From: Rhodomicrobium lacus
GTDB lineage: Bacteria; Pseudomonadota; Alphaproteobacteria; Rhizobiales; Rhodomicrobiaceae
Direction of reading: 5' to 3'
DNA length: 64,000 nucleotides
Assembly: GCF_003992725.1 (NCBI RefSeq)
Contig: NZ_RZNF01000002.1
Span: 124,001-188,000 of the forward strand
Position 1 is the stretch's first letter. Every line of letters begins with the position of its first letter. The notes beneath the pieces are model-generated. The model saw only the letters and a list, made by a program, of their open reading frames with translations, made no database searches and was not told where the DNA came from. The position numbers and the translations under genes are program-made. This document shows positions 34,183 to 43,689 of the stretch, one piece after another.

Positions 34183-35162
34183 CAACACCCGCAAAAACCT
34201 CGCCGTCGAAGGCGTCCGCTCCCTTTCTCCTGCGCTTTTTGGTGACACTTGCGATGTCGGGCGCGGCGCTGCTGATCGGAGCCTCGCTCTGGTATTACTA
34301 CATCGATGCACCCTGGACGCGCGACGGACGCGTGCGCGCCGATGTCGTTGCCGTCGCGCCGGATGTGCCCGGCCTCGTGACGGAAGTGCTCGCGGCGGAC
34401 AACAAGCGCGTGAAGCGCGGCGATGTCCTGTTCCGCATCGATCCCGAGCGGTTCCGTCTTGCGCTGGCGCAGGCAGACGCGGTGCTGGAGGGCCGCAAGG
34501 CCGCGCTCGAACAGGCATCGAGCGACTACGACCGCTATCGCAACATGACCGAAATCGCCGTCTCAAAGCAGAAGGTCGAGGCAGCGCTCGAAGCCAAGCT
34601 CACCGCGAAGGCGGCCTACGATCAGGCGATTGCGGACAAGGCCGTCGCGAAGCTCAACCTCGAACGCTCCACTGTGCGCGCACCGGTCAACGGGCGCCTC
34701 GTGAACGTGTCGCTCTTGCCGGGCGCTTACGTCGCCACCGGTCAGGGCGTCTTTGCTCTGCTCGACGAGGACAGCCTGCGCGTGGAAGGCTATTTCGAGG
34801 AAACGAAGCTCGGACGCATCCATGTCGGCGACAAGGCGCGCATCCGGCTGATGGGCGAGAGCATGGAATTGATGGGCCGCGTCGAAAGCATCGCCGCAGG
34901 CGTGGAAGACCGCGAGCGCAGTTCCGGCGCGAAGCTTCTTCCGAACGTGAACCCGACTTTCTCATGGGTGCGGCTCGCGATGCGTGTGCCGGTCCGTATC
35001 GCGCTCGATAACGTGGCCGACCGCGAGAAGCTCGTGTCCGGCCGAACGGCGACCGTCTTCATCGAGAACGGAGCGCTGAAGAAGTGGGCGCCGGACCTCA
35101 AGCTCGATACCAGCGCATCCTTGTCCACGGAAGGAGACATTCAGGCGAAAAGATCGCGATGA
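34179..35162 (+). CDS. HlyD/AaeA-type membrane fusion protein
   Basis: Periplasmic adaptor of 327 residues anchored by one N-terminal helix (LVTLAMSGAALLIGASLWYYY). The first lipoyl half (DGRVRADVVAVAPDVPGLV), a coiled-coil hairpin (about 85-160) and the second lipoyl half (LERSTVRAPVNGRLVNVSLL) follow, then a beta-barrel domain. It ends the marR-FUSC-DUF1656-adaptor operon, which would export aromatic or lipophilic acids. No outer membrane channel gene is adjacent, so a shared channel is likely. Confidence 0.9.
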   Translation: MTTPAKTSPSKASAPFLLRFLVTLAMSGAALLIGASLWYYYIDAPWTRDGRVRADVVAVAPDVPGLVTEVLAADNKRVKRGDVLFRIDPERFRLALAQADAVLEGRKAALEQASSDYDRYRNMTEIAVSKQKVEAALEAKLTAKAAYDQAIADKAVAKLNLERSTVRAPVNGRLVNVSLLPGAYVATGQGVFALLDEDSLRVEGYFEETKLGRIHVGDKARIRLMGESMELMGRVESIAAGVEDRERSSGAKLLPNVNPTFSWVRLAMRVPVRIALDNVADREKLVSGRTATVFIENGALKKWAPDLKLDTSASLSTEGDIQAKRSR

Positions 35163-35339
35163 CGTAGGGAGCGGCAACGCGGCGCGGATAATGCCTTCAG
35201 GGGCTGCGCGGCTCTTCGCGATCGCGGCAAAAGGGCGAAAATCGGGATGGAGACCGCGTAAGCCCACCGTCTCGGCAACTGGCAGAAGCACGGCCCTGCG
35301 CCATCCAGGCGTGCTTCGCGAACGCCTCGCCGTTGAAAT

Positions 35340-35356
35340 ATACCGTACGGGGGTAT
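35340..35356 (+). promoter_or_regulatory. CsoR-like operator upstream of copper ATPase
   Basis: ATACC-N7-GGTAT inverted repeat with a run of five G in the spacer resembles CsoR-family sites, which have AT-flanked G/C tracts. It overlaps a plausible promoter (TTGAAA at 35333 and TATAGAT near 35354) just upstream of the copper ATPase. No csoR gene is in the window. Confidence 0.4.
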
Positions 35357-35381
35357 AGATTGCGGGCAAGGAGAGCCTGCC

Positions 35382-37754
35382 ATGACCGGACACAATTCCC
35401 CGAACGAGCACCGCGCCTGCTGCGGCGGCGGGCAAAACGGCGAGGGCGGCAATCCGGCGCAGAGTTTGCACGCCATCGATCCCGTCTGCGGCATGGCCGT
35501 CGATCCTCATGGCGCGAAGCATCGCGCAACTCATGAGGGTCGCACTTATTATTTCTGCTGCGACGGCTGCAAGGTGAAGTTCGAGGCCGACCCGCGCCGA
35601 TACCTTGAAAAGGACAGCGTGCCTCCATCGGCGCCGGTGCCGGAGGGCGCAGTCTATACCTGCCCGATGCACGCGGAGATCCGCCAGATCGGCCCCGGCA
35701 CGTGCCCCATCTGCGGCATGGCACTCGAACCCGAGATGCCCGCCGCCGATACCGGGCCGGACCCCGAACTCATCGACATGACCCGCCGCTTCAGCATCGG
35801 CCTTGCGCTCACGCTCCCGGTGTTCGTCACCGAAATGGGCGCGCACTTTTTCGGCTGGCACGCGCTCGACCGGCAAAGCCTCAACTGGCTGCAATTCGCG
35901 CTCGCCACGCCGGTGGTGTTGTGGTGCGGATGGCCATTTTTCGCGCGCGGCTGGCAATCGGTGCGGACCGGCCATCTCAACATGTTCACGCTGATCGCCA
36001 TCGGCACGGGCGTCGCCTACGCCTACAGTGTCGTCGCCACGCTGGCGCCGAGCCTGTTTCCGCCCGCGTTCCGGGGGCATGACGGCGCCGTGCCCGTATA
36101 TTTCGAGGCGGCGGCGGTGATCACGGTGCTGGTTGCGCTGGGGCAGGTGCTGGAACTTCGCGCACGCGCGGCAACCGGCGGCGCGATCCGCGCGCTGTTG
36201 GACCTTGCGCCGAAGCAGGCGCGCCGCATTCGAGCGGACGGTACGGAAGAAGACGTTTTGCTCGGCGTCGTTTCAAAGGGCGACCGCTTGCGCGTTCGCC
36301 CCGGCGAGGCCGTGCCCGTCGACGGCGAGGTGATCGTGGGCGCGAGCGCGGTGGACGAGTCGCTTGTTACCGGGGAGTCGATGCCTGTGTCGAAGGAGCC
36401 CGGCGCGAAGGTCATCGGCGGCACCATCAACAAGAGCGGCAGCTTCGTCATGCGCGCGGAGAAGGTCGGCCGCGAGACGATGCTCTCGCAGATCGTCGCC
36501 ATGGTCGCGACCGCGCAGCGAAGCCGGGCACCGATCCAGCGCCTCGCCGACCGGGTGTCTGGCTGGTTCGTGCCCCTCGTGCTCGCAGCCGCAGCCGTTG
36601 CATTCGCGGCTTGGGCGCTGGTCGGACCCGAACCGCGCCTCACCTTCGCGCTCGTCGCGGCCGTCTCGGTGCTCATCATCGCGTGCCCCTGCGCGCTCGG
36701 CCTCGCAACGCCGATGTCGATCATGGTCGGCGTCGGGCGCGGCGCGCAAGCGGGCGTGCTCGTGAAGAACGCGGAGGCGCTTGAGCGGATGGAGCGCGTC
36801 GATACGCTCGTTGTGGACAAGACCGGCACGCTGACGGAAGGCAAGCCCGCGCTCGCCGCCCTTCACGTCGCACCCGGCTTCGACGAGGCGGAGGTGTTGC
36901 GCATCGCGGCGAGCCTCGAACGCGCGAGCCAGCATCCGCTGGGGGAGGCCATCGTAAGGGCGGCGACGGCACGCGGACTGGCGCTTGACGATGCGACAAG
37001 CTTCGACGCCCCGACCGGAAAGGGTGTCGCCGGTATCGTCGACGGCAGGCGCGTCGCCATCGGCAATGCGCGCATGCTGGGCGAATCGGGCGTCGAACCG
37101 GGCGCGCTCGAAGCCGAGGCGGCCCGCTTCCGCGCCGAAGGTGCAACGGCGGTTTTCATCGCCATCGATGGCGCGCCCGCTGGCTTGGCTGCTATCGCGG
37201 ACCCGATCAGGACGAGCACGCCCTCGGCTCTTGCGGCGCTGGAAGCCGACGGCATCCACGTCGTCATGCTGACCGGCGACAACGCCGCGACGGCGCGCGC
37301 GGTGGCCCGGAAACTCGGTATCGAAGATGTCGAGGCAGACGTGCTTCCCGAAGACAAGGCGAAGGTGGTCGAGCGCCTGCGCGCGCAAGGTCGTGTCGTC
37401 GCCATGGCGGGCGACGGCGTGAACGACGCGCCCGCGCTCGCCGCCGCCGATGTCGGCATTGCGATGGGGACCGGCGCGGATGTCGCCATGGAAAGCGCTG
37501 GAATCACGCTGCTCAAGGGGGACCTGATGGGGCTTGTGCGCGCAAGGCGTCTGTCGGAAGCGACGCTCGCCAACATCCGTCAGAACCTCGCCTTCGCCTT
37601 CGTCTACAACGCAGCGGGCGTACCGATTGCGGCGGGTGTGCTCTATCCTGCGTTCGGCATCCTGCTTTCGCCGATGATCGCGGCGGCGGCGATGGCGCTG
37701 TCATCGGTGAGCGTGATCGCGAACGCGCTCAGGCTGCGCGAGGCGAGGCTATAG
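35382..37754 (+). CDS. Copper-exporting P1B-type ATPase with YHS and HMBD domains
   Basis: Pump of 790 residues that moves Cu(I), possibly Ag(I), out of the cytoplasm. The N-terminus has no HMA repeats. A Cys-rich lead (HRACCGGG) is followed by a YHS domain (IDPVCGMAV, then [19 protein letters not shown]) and a heavy-metal-binding segment ([22 protein letters not shown]). The membrane CPC motif is Cys435-Pro-Cys437, followed by [20 protein letters not shown], a HP locus (SQHPLGEA), TGDN and [10 protein letters not shown] are all intact. AAGGAGAG precedes the ATG. It appears monocistronic, with a structured repeat copy after the stop. Confidence 0.93.
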   Translation: MTGHNSPNEHRACCGGGQNGEGGNPAQSLHAIDPVCGMAVDPHGAKHRATHEGRTYYFCCDGCKVKFEADPRRYLEKDSVPPSAPVPEGAVYTCPMHAEIRQIGPGTCPICGMALEPEMPAADTGPDPELIDMTRRFSIGLALTLPVFVTEMGAHFFGWHALDRQSLNWLQFALATPVVLWCGWPFFARGWQSVRTGHLNMFTLIAIGTGVAYAYSVVATLAPSLFPPAFRGHDGAVPVYFEAAAVITVLVALGQVLELRARAATGGAIRALLDLAPKQARRIRADGTEEDVLLGVVSKGDRLRVRPGEAVPVDGEVIVGASAVDESLVTGESMPVSKEPGAKVIGGTINKSGSFVMRAEKVGRETMLSQIVAMVATAQRSRAPIQRLADRVSGWFVPLVLAAAAVAFAAWALVGPEPRLTFALVAAVSVLIIACPCALGLATPMSIMVGVGRGAQAGVLVKNAEALERMERVDTLVVDKTGTLTEGKPALAALHVAPGFDEAEVLRIAASLERASQHPLGEAIVRAATARGLALDDATSFDAPTGKGVAGIVDGRRVAIGNARMLGESGVEPGALEAEAARFRAEGATAVFIAIDGAPAGLAAIADPIRTSTPSALAALEADGIHVVMLTGDNAATARAVARKLGIEDVEADVLPEDKAKVVERLRAQGRVVAMAGDGVNDAPALAAADVGIAMGTGADVAMESAGITLLKGDLMGLVRARRLSEATLANIRQNLAFAFVYNAAGVPIAAGVLYPAFGILLSPMIAAAAMALSSVSVIANALRLREARL

Positions 37755-38100
37755 ATCAGCCCGCGCTGAACCGGCATCGATGCGATGCAGACAAGCTGAT
37801 CGGCGAGACAAATCCGAGGCGCGGCGCCGCGCCCCATTTGCAGCATGACGCTTTGGACCCGCTGCAGGCGGGAGCCGCCAGGTTTTGAGCCCGTTTGTCA
37901 GAAAAATTTCGCATTACCCGTCAGACCTCGGCCGAGTGGTAAGCGCGATACAATTTTCGGCGCAGAGATTGGCGCGGCGAGCTTAAGCTCAATCGCATCC
38001 CGGCGTGTTATTCCTGCGGGTGAGTTCTGCCAGGGTCGCAACTCTGTAATACGGTTCCGCGACAGTCGCGGAGGCCATGGCGCTTTCGAGGAGGTCAAGT
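37755..38100. other. Intergenic region after the copper ATPase
   Basis: About 350 bp without a supported gene. It starts with repeat copy B (37756-37851), followed by a CCCGC-TGCA-GCGGG-like hairpin near 37857-37870, and then about 200 bp of unremarkable sequence that should contain the promoter of the small secreted protein gene. Confidence 0.45.
37756..37851 (+). repeat. Dispersed intergenic repeat, copy B
   Basis: Related to 16130-16219: shared TCAGCC-GCGCTGAAC start, GCAGACA-GCTGA, ACAAATC or GCAAATC centre and ATTTGC-GCATGACGC end. In this copy the centre is a strong GGCGCGGCGCCGCGCC palindrome flanked by AAATC and CATTT, so it too folds into a hairpin. It begins one base after the ATPase stop codon. 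Confidence 0.5.
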
Positions 38101-38481
38101 ATGGCAAAAACGGTGAAAGTTCTGGGCGCGTCGCTTGTGGCGCTGACCATGGCGGTGAGCGCCACCGCGTTTGCCGCGACCGACGAAACGCCGGCTAACG
38201 GCACGCCTCAGACCGAAAACGGAGGCGGCAAGTCGTACCTCCCACCGTGGATGCAGAAAAAGGACGGTGAGACCGCGTCCCAAACCTCGGCGGCTGGCCC
38301 CTCGGCTGCGTCGGGCGCGGGTGCTGCCGCGCCGGCGAGACCGGCGGCCAATGCGGTGTCGCAGCAGGCCGATGCGCAACGCAGGCGAGCGCGAACGCAG
38401 CCCCCTGCACGGCAGACCCGCAACTCCAACGTTCCGTTCTTTCGCGGCGTTGCTTCTCTCTTCGGCGGCCTCGCCCGATAG
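38101..38481 (+). CDS. Small secreted protein, unknown function
   Basis: Protein of 126 residues starting MAKTVKVLGASLVALTMAV, a signal peptide with cleavage likely after AFA. GAGGAGG at optimal spacing supports the start at 38101 over an ATG 24 bp upstream. The mature chain is Ala/Pro/Gln-rich and disordered, with a conserved-looking patch (GGGKSYLPPWMQKKDG) and a short hydrophobic end (NVPFFRGVASLFGGLAR). I do not recognise a family. It is convergent with dusB. Confidence 0.65.
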   Translation: MAKTVKVLGASLVALTMAVSATAFAATDETPANGTPQTENGGGKSYLPPWMQKKDGETASQTSAAGPSAASGAGAAAPARPAANAVSQQADAQRRRARTQPPARQTRNSNVPFFRGVASLFGGLAR

Positions 38482-38527
38482 GGCGGCTTCGAGATCGGTA
38501 AGGCAGTTCCTCCCGATCCTCGCAAAT

Positions 38528-39550
38528 CTACATTAGCGGCGCCCAGAAAGCGCGGATCAGTGCGCGCACTTCCCCCGCTTCTTCGGCTCCGTTGACGGCG
38601 CGGCGGAAATCCTCTGCGCCCGGCAGGCCCGCGCCATACCAGGCGAGGTGCTTTCGCGCGATGCGCACACCCGCGCGGTCGCCGTAGTATCCTAGCATTG
38701 CCTCGAAATGCTCCGCCACCGTTTCGGCCTGCTCGCGCATGTCGGGGGAACCACGTGCGGCGTCCCCCCGTAAAAATGCGGCGACCTCGGCGATGATCCA
38801 CGGGCGTCCATAAGCCCCGCGCCCGATCATGACGCCATCGGCGCCCGACAGAGCCAGCGCGCGCGCCGCGTCGGCGGGTCCGCGAATGTCGCCGTTCACC
38901 ACGACCGGAATGGAAACCGCTTCCTTGACGCGGGCGACGAAGCGCCAGTCGGCGTCACCGCCGTAGAACTGGCATCGCGTGCGGCCATGCACGGTGACCA
39001 TCCCGATGCCGCGCTCTTCGGCGATCTTCGCAAGACGGGGCGCGTTGAGCTGATCCGGGCTCCAGCCCATCCGCATCTTGAGCGTTACCGGCACCGTTAC
39101 AGCCTTCACCACGGCATCGAAGATCTTCGCCGCGTGAACCTCGTCGCGCATCAGCGCCGCGCCCACCTGATCCCTGACCACCTTTTTCACCGGGCAGCCG
39201 AAATTGAGATCGACGATGTCGGCGCCCCGCTCCTCGGCGAGACGGGCGGCTTCCGCCATGATTTCTGGGTCGCGGCCCGCCAGTTGCACCGCGAGAAGGC
39301 CCCCCTCGTCCGTTGCCTCCCGCTCCGACATTCTCAGCGTCTTCCGGTGCTCGCGGATCACCGCCTTGCTGGCGAGCATCTCGGTCACGACCAGCTCCGC
39401 GCCGAATTTGCGCACCATGCGGCGGAAGGGCCTGTCGGTGACCCCGGACATCGGCGCCAGAATGACCGGGCTTTGCAGCGTCAGTCCGCCGAGGCGGATC
39501 GAGCGCAAACGGGCCTCGCCTGCCGGGAAATGCGGTGCGTCATCGAGCAT
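38528..39550 (-). CDS. dusB: tRNA dihydrouridine synthase DusB
   Basis: FMN enzyme that reduces specific uridines in tRNA D-loops using NADPH. The 340-residue TIM-barrel protein has APMSGVTDRPFRRM near the N-terminus, the signature VDLNFGCPVKKVVRDQVGAALM with the catalytic Cys, the HGRTRCQFYGGDADW segment and VNGDIRGP for FMN binding. The pattern CPVKK (rather than CPS) and HGRTRxQ are those of DusB. A helical C-terminal domain with ARKHLAWY completes it. In many proteobacteria dusB precedes ntrB/ntrC, but here the downstream gene is unrelated. Confidence 0.93.
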   Translation of the reverse strand: MLDDAPHFPAGEARLRSIRLGGLTLQSPVILAPMSGVTDRPFRRMVRKFGAELVVTEMLASKAVIREHRKTLRMSEREATDEGGLLAVQLAGRDPEIMAEAARLAEERGADIVDLNFGCPVKKVVRDQVGAALMRDEVHAAKIFDAVVKAVTVPVTLKMRMGWSPDQLNAPRLAKIAEERGIGMVTVHGRTRCQFYGGDADWRFVARVKEAVSIPVVVNGDIRGPADAARALALSGADGVMIGRGAYGRPWIIAEVAAFLRGDAARGSPDMREQAETVAEHFEAMLGYYGDRAGVRIARKHLAWYGAGLPGAEDFRRAVNGAEEAGEVRALIRAFWAPLM

Positions 39551-39621
39551 GGGCCGAAACGTATCACCACTTTGCGGCGACCAGCAACATGGCCGCAGTC
39601 CGGTGGCGTGCTTGCTCGCGA

Positions 39622-41097
39622 TCAGCGGTAGCCCCGGTTCATACGAACCTGACTGCGGTGGACGACACGTTCTCCGTCCTCTCTCTTCAATCCGCCGAAG
39701 ATGAACGTCGAGAGGATCGTCATGATTCCGAGGACGATAAAGGCTTCGTGAAGGCCGAAACCCATCATCTCCTTCATATGGGAAGGCGGATGCTCCGGAA
39801 TGAAGAACGCCGTTATCAGGCCCGCGACGGCGATCCCGAAGCTTATGGAGAGTTCCTGCGCGGTGCTCGCAATGGAGCCTGCGCTGCTCGTCTTGTGCGG
39901 GTCCATGTCGGCATAGGCCATGCTGTTCATCGTTGTATACTGCAACGAGCTGAAGGCTCCATAGAGCGACGCCTGCAAGACGATGAGCCAGACCGGCGTT
40001 TGCGGTCCCACCGTCGCGAACAGCATCAGGAGCGCACCGAGAATGATGGTATTCGACGTCAGCATGTTGCGATAGCCGAGCTTGTCGAGGATGCGCGACA
40101 GCGCAAGCTTGGCGAGAATGCCGCCGATGGCCTGAGGCATGATGAGAAGTCCCGACTGCATCGGCGTGAAGCCCAGCGGGATCTGGTAGAGAAGCGGCAG
40201 GAGGAAGGGCACGCCGCCGACTCCGAGACGGGTGAAAAAACTGCCGCTGACCGAGATGCGAAACGTGCGGATTCGGAACAGGCTTAGCTCAAGAAGCGGC
40301 CAGCGCGTCCGCATCGAGTGGTAGCCGTATGCCAGAATGAGGGCGACGGAAACGGCAAGAGCCGCGAGACTTTGGCTTGGCGTCAGGACATGCTCGCCGA
40401 AGATCTCCAGGACATAGGACATCAGGGCGATGCCCGCTCCGAAGAGCACGAAACCGAAGATATCGGGGGGCCTTCTCGCTTCGCGGTAATCGGGAAGATA
40501 GCGGGCGACCAGAATGAGGCCGAGAATTCCGATCGGGACGTTCACGAAAAAAATGAAGCTCCAATGGAGATGAGCGACCATGAAGCCGCCAATCGTCGGG
40601 CCGATGACAGGCCCCGCCCAGCCCGGAATGGTGACAAGACTTAACACGCGGATGAACTCGGTCCGGTCGAACGTCCGCACCAGCGTCAGCCGTCCCACCG
40701 GCACCATCATGGCGCCGCCGCACCCCTGAAGGATTCGGCAGGCGATGAGCATGTAGATGTTTTGCGAGAAGCCGGCCAGCAATGACGCCAAAGTGAACAG
40801 CCCGATCGCACCCGCGAACACGCGGCGCGTGCCGAAGCGGTCCGCCATCCATCCGCTGATGGGAATGAAGATCGCCAGACTGAGAGTATAGCTCGCCAGC
40901 ACGGCCTTCATGCTGAGCGGAGGCACGTTCATCGCTTGCGCGATCACCGGCACGGCGGTGTTGAGGATGGTCGTGTCGAGCGACTCCATGAAATAAGCGA
41001 CCGCGACCAGCCACGGGACAAGCCGCTTGACTGCCTCGGACGGCTCCGGGGAAGCGTTCATCGTTTCGGTTCGACGGGTGCTGACCTGATCGTCCAT
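39622..41097 (-). CDS. MFS multidrug exporter, DHA2 (EmrB/QacA-like) family
   Basis: Proton-coupled exporter of 491 residues with about 14 helices. The first helix carries the DHA2 signature MESLDTTILNTAVPVIAQ, followed by the A-motif GWMADRFGTRRVFAGAI and motif C in GWAGPVIGPTIGGFM. A second in-frame Met 12 codons later could be the start. No adaptor gene is nearby, so it may work alone. It is divergent from the GNAT-like gene across 229 bp and may be the product exporter of the neighbouring ATP-grasp/dioxygenase locus, which is inference from position. Confidence 0.9.
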   Translation of the reverse strand: MDDQVSTRRTETMNASPEPSEAVKRLVPWLVAVAYFMESLDTTILNTAVPVIAQAMNVPPLSMKAVLASYTLSLAIFIPISGWMADRFGTRRVFAGAIGLFTLASLLAGFSQNIYMLIACRILQGCGGAMMVPVGRLTLVRTFDRTEFIRVLSLVTIPGWAGPVIGPTIGGFMVAHLHWSFIFFVNVPIGILGLILVARYLPDYREARRPPDIFGFVLFGAGIALMSYVLEIFGEHVLTPSQSLAALAVSVALILAYGYHSMRTRWPLLELSLFRIRTFRISVSGSFFTRLGVGGVPFLLPLLYQIPLGFTPMQSGLLIMPQAIGGILAKLALSRILDKLGYRNMLTSNTIILGALLMLFATVGPQTPVWLIVLQASLYGAFSSLQYTTMNSMAYADMDPHKTSSAGSIASTAQELSISFGIAVAGLITAFFIPEHPPSHMKEMMGFGLHEAFIVLGIMTILSTFIFGGLKREDGERVVHRSQVRMNRGYR

Positions 41098-41326
41098 TCT
41101 GTCTGCTGTCTGCCCGGACCTGGTTCAGAACTCATGGGCTGATTGTTCGAGTAATCCTTCAAGCCGAGCCTTGGCTAAAAGGAAACATTGTCGATGCTCT
41201 TCTTTCACATCTAAAGAATATTGCTCGGAGAATCTTTCTTCGGGCCTTTATTTGCGGTGAACCAGCGCCCTCTAGAATCGTCGCCTTGAAAAGCAGTCGC
41301 TTTGCTCGCCGAGAAAAAGGTTCACG

Positions 41327-42295
41327 ATGCAGACGGACGCTCTCCTATTCGACCCTGATGAAGCCCGGATCGAAGCTCTCGACCGGCTCTTCGTCGATGC
41401 ATCGCTGGCGCAGGTTCATCCGCTGATCCGCGACTGGGGCGCCGTCGCGACCGACGCGGAGTTGCGCGAGGCTCAGCGCCACGCAATCCGCGCGGCTGTC
41501 GATGGAGGAGCGGGGCTGCGTCGGGCGGCTTTTGCCTCGCCGCCGCCGCCAGACATAAGCCGCCTCATCGAGTTCGACTGTCATCGGCTGATTGCGACGC
41601 TCGATGCTCACAACCCGGCGGGCGGCCGTCCGTTCATCCGTCTTTTCCGGTCAACAGTTCCGCCGGGCATGATCGCGGACTGGTCAGGCCTGAAGCGGCG
41701 GCTTCTCCGTCGATTTGCCGCGTTCGGGCCGGGGGAGGTTCTTTTCTTCCATCCGTCCCATCTTCCGCTCTGTGTGGAAACCGCGGGGATCGACGATCAC
41801 CTCCTTGCCGCTCCCGTCGGGAAAATGAGCGGGATGCCGAAGGCCGCAGGGTCAATGCGCGTCACACTGAAGCGAAGCTCCAGCCTCGCATTCTACTCGC
41901 GTTACAAGGCCGTCTACGAGGCGACCTATGTGGAGCGCCCGGGACTGCGCGGAGAGGTGCGAACGGAGACAGAGGACAGCCTTGGCTTCTGTCTCAGGCA
42001 CGGCTTCCTTTTCGAGATCCTCGTCGACGGCAGATGGGCCGGCGTCGTTGCCGCGAAGTGGCGGACGCTTGCCGGCATCCGGGGCGTCTTCATGGTGGAG
42101 ATCGTGCTTGACGGTGACGTGCGCGGCCAGAGGCTTGGACCGGCGGTCCATCAGCTCTTCGCCGAGGCGGTTGCGATGAGCGCGCCCGAAGCGGTCATCA
42201 TCGGTACGATTTCGGCAAAAAACCCCTGGTCGCTGCAAGCGGCGCGGCGCGCAGGGCGGATCGAGATCGGCGCCTGGCATTGGGTGCACCTGTGA
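41327..42295 (+). CDS. GNAT-like acyltransferase domain protein
   Basis: Protein of 322 residues of no family I can name. The C-terminal 150 residues fit a GNAT fold: FYSRYKAVYEATY, a beta strand VFMVEIVLDGDVRGQRLGPA whose RGQRLGPA is an acyl-CoA pyrophosphate-binding loop, and NPWSLQAARRAGR like the GNAT end motif. The N-terminal half (about 1-165) has no recognised domain. It is convergent with the ATP-grasp gene (15 bp apart) and divergent from the MFS exporter, placing it inside a putative biosynthetic locus where it could acylate an amine. AAAAAGG precedes the ATG. Confidence 0.6.
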   Translation: MQTDALLFDPDEARIEALDRLFVDASLAQVHPLIRDWGAVATDAELREAQRHAIRAAVDGGAGLRRAAFASPPPPDISRLIEFDCHRLIATLDAHNPAGGRPFIRLFRSTVPPGMIADWSGLKRRLLRRFAAFGPGEVLFFHPSHLPLCVETAGIDDHLLAAPVGKMSGMPKAAGSMRVTLKRSSSLAFYSRYKAVYEATYVERPGLRGEVRTETEDSLGFCLRHGFLFEILVDGRWAGVVAAKWRTLAGIRGVFMVEIVLDGDVRGQRLGPAVHQLFAEAVAMSAPEAVIIGTISAKNPWSLQAARRAGRIEIGAWHWVHL

Positions 42296-42310
42296 TGCGG
42301 GGGCTGCCCG

Positions 42311-43621
42311 CTACTCGATTTCGACGCCGATCCACCCCAAGAGTTCGTTGGCTCTGCGCTGCGCGGCGGCGGCCGTCTTCCCCGACACGCAGAACTCGAC
42401 GAGATAGGCTTCCCTGTCCATCCGGTCGATTTCGCTCCCTTCGGGAACGAGCTTCCTGATGAACACGCAGTCGGACTGCTTTTGCACCTTGTCGAGGCCT
42501 CGGTAGCTCATCACCGTGCCGGATTTCTCCGGCTGGACCACGACGGTAACGAAGCTCCGTTCGACGCGGACCTTGTCGAGCACGGTCCTGATGCCAAGCT
42601 CATGCAGATTGATCGCGTGCATCGAAGCGACAAGGTCTGCAATCGAGCCGCCGCCAACCCTCGGATTGAATTCAACCGGCTTCATTCCGTATCTGCCCGA
42701 TCCCTTCACCTCGATATGAAAAGGCGAATTCTCGAACCCCACAATGCGCAGGAGCGATGAAACGCAGTCGACGGCCTGTCTAGTCGGATGATCGTTGCAG
42801 ACGAGATATTCCAGGTCGCGGAAAACCGGTTCCTCCACCCTTCTCGTTTTCCGTTGCGCCACGAAATAGGCGATGCCGCCGCCCGGGGTGGCGAAGCCTT
42901 CCATGCTCTGTTCGATACCTTCGATATAGGCCTCGACGAGGACGAAATCGTTCACCGGACGACGGCTGGCGAGTTCCAGAAAGGGTGCTGCGATCCTGTC
43001 GCCGTACATGCCACGCTGCAAGGACAGGGCTTTCTCGGCCGCACGCCCAAGATTGCGCTCGAACGCATCGCCGTTCCCGACAAGGGTCACGCCGAGTCCG
43101 CCCGAGCCCACGACGGGCTTAACGATCAGGCGGCCGCTCCGCTCCGCCAGCGCGCGCAACGGCGGAAATCGAAGGATGTCCGGGCTGGAGACGTATCGCC
43201 TCGGCAGGAGAACATAGGGAACGTGGTGCTCCGTCTGCCTCAGGAGGAACCGCAGATTGGGCTTCACCGACGTCTTGACGATATGAGACGGGGGCATCCC
43301 TGCGGCCGAGGGAAAGGCGCGTCTGAGGTCGAGGTAGCAGAGCCACATGCGGTCCTGCCCGTTGAGGATGGCTCTGACGCGGATGCGCCTTTCTTCGAGG
43401 AAGCGCCCCAGCTGGCGGATATCGTCCGCCAGCGCGCGGTGATCGCGATTGACGTTGGCCGACCGCAGGATCTGCCTGTCGGGCAGCCAGCCGCTGTAAT
43501 CGGCACCGTCCCGGTTGAGGATCGCGATCGGTGTCAGGGCCGCTGCCTTGGCTGCCTGGATCGCGGGTACAACCCCGCCAAGCGCGTCGTAGCCGAGTAT
43601 CAGGGCCACATCCACAGCCAT
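42311..43621 (-). CDS. ATP-grasp ligase family protein
   Basis: Probable carboxylate-amine ligase of 436 residues. The N-terminal pre-ATP-grasp domain starts ALILGYDALGGVVPAIQAAK. The ATP-binding segments are GRLIVKPVVGSGGLGVTLV (Lys and Gly-rich loop) and FVLVEAYIEGIEQSMEG. The Mg ligands appear as FHIEVKG followed by PVEFNPRVGGGSIADLV, matching the E-x-N-x-R-x-G-G pattern of L-amino-acid ligases and carbamoyl-phosphate-synthase-like enzymes. Substrates cannot be deduced. It lies 68 bp downstream of the OPT transporter gene on the same strand. Confidence 0.83.
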   Translation of the reverse strand: MAVDVALILGYDALGGVVPAIQAAKAAALTPIAILNRDGADYSGWLPDRQILRSANVNRDHRALADDIRQLGRFLEERRIRVRAILNGQDRMWLCYLDLRRAFPSAAGMPPSHIVKTSVKPNLRFLLRQTEHHVPYVLLPRRYVSSPDILRFPPLRALAERSGRLIVKPVVGSGGLGVTLVGNGDAFERNLGRAAEKALSLQRGMYGDRIAAPFLELASRRPVNDFVLVEAYIEGIEQSMEGFATPGGGIAYFVAQRKTRRVEEPVFRDLEYLVCNDHPTRQAVDCVSSLLRIVGFENSPFHIEVKGSGRYGMKPVEFNPRVGGGSIADLVASMHAINLHELGIRTVLDKVRVERSFVTVVVQPEKSGTVMSYRGLDKVQKQSDCVFIRKLVPEGSEIDRMDREAYLVEFCVSGKTAAAAQRRANELLGWIGVEIE

Positions 43622-43689
43622 GTTCCGCTCTCTGCGTCAGTTCCGAACCGGGCGTACGATGTGCGAAAATCCCTTCGATTTCGATAGCC

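Noticed and set aside
37920-37955. tRNA-like stretch GGCCGAGTGGTAAGCG
   Set aside because: Resembles a Ser/Leu tRNA D-arm, but no matching acceptor stem, anticodon arm or T-arm follows.
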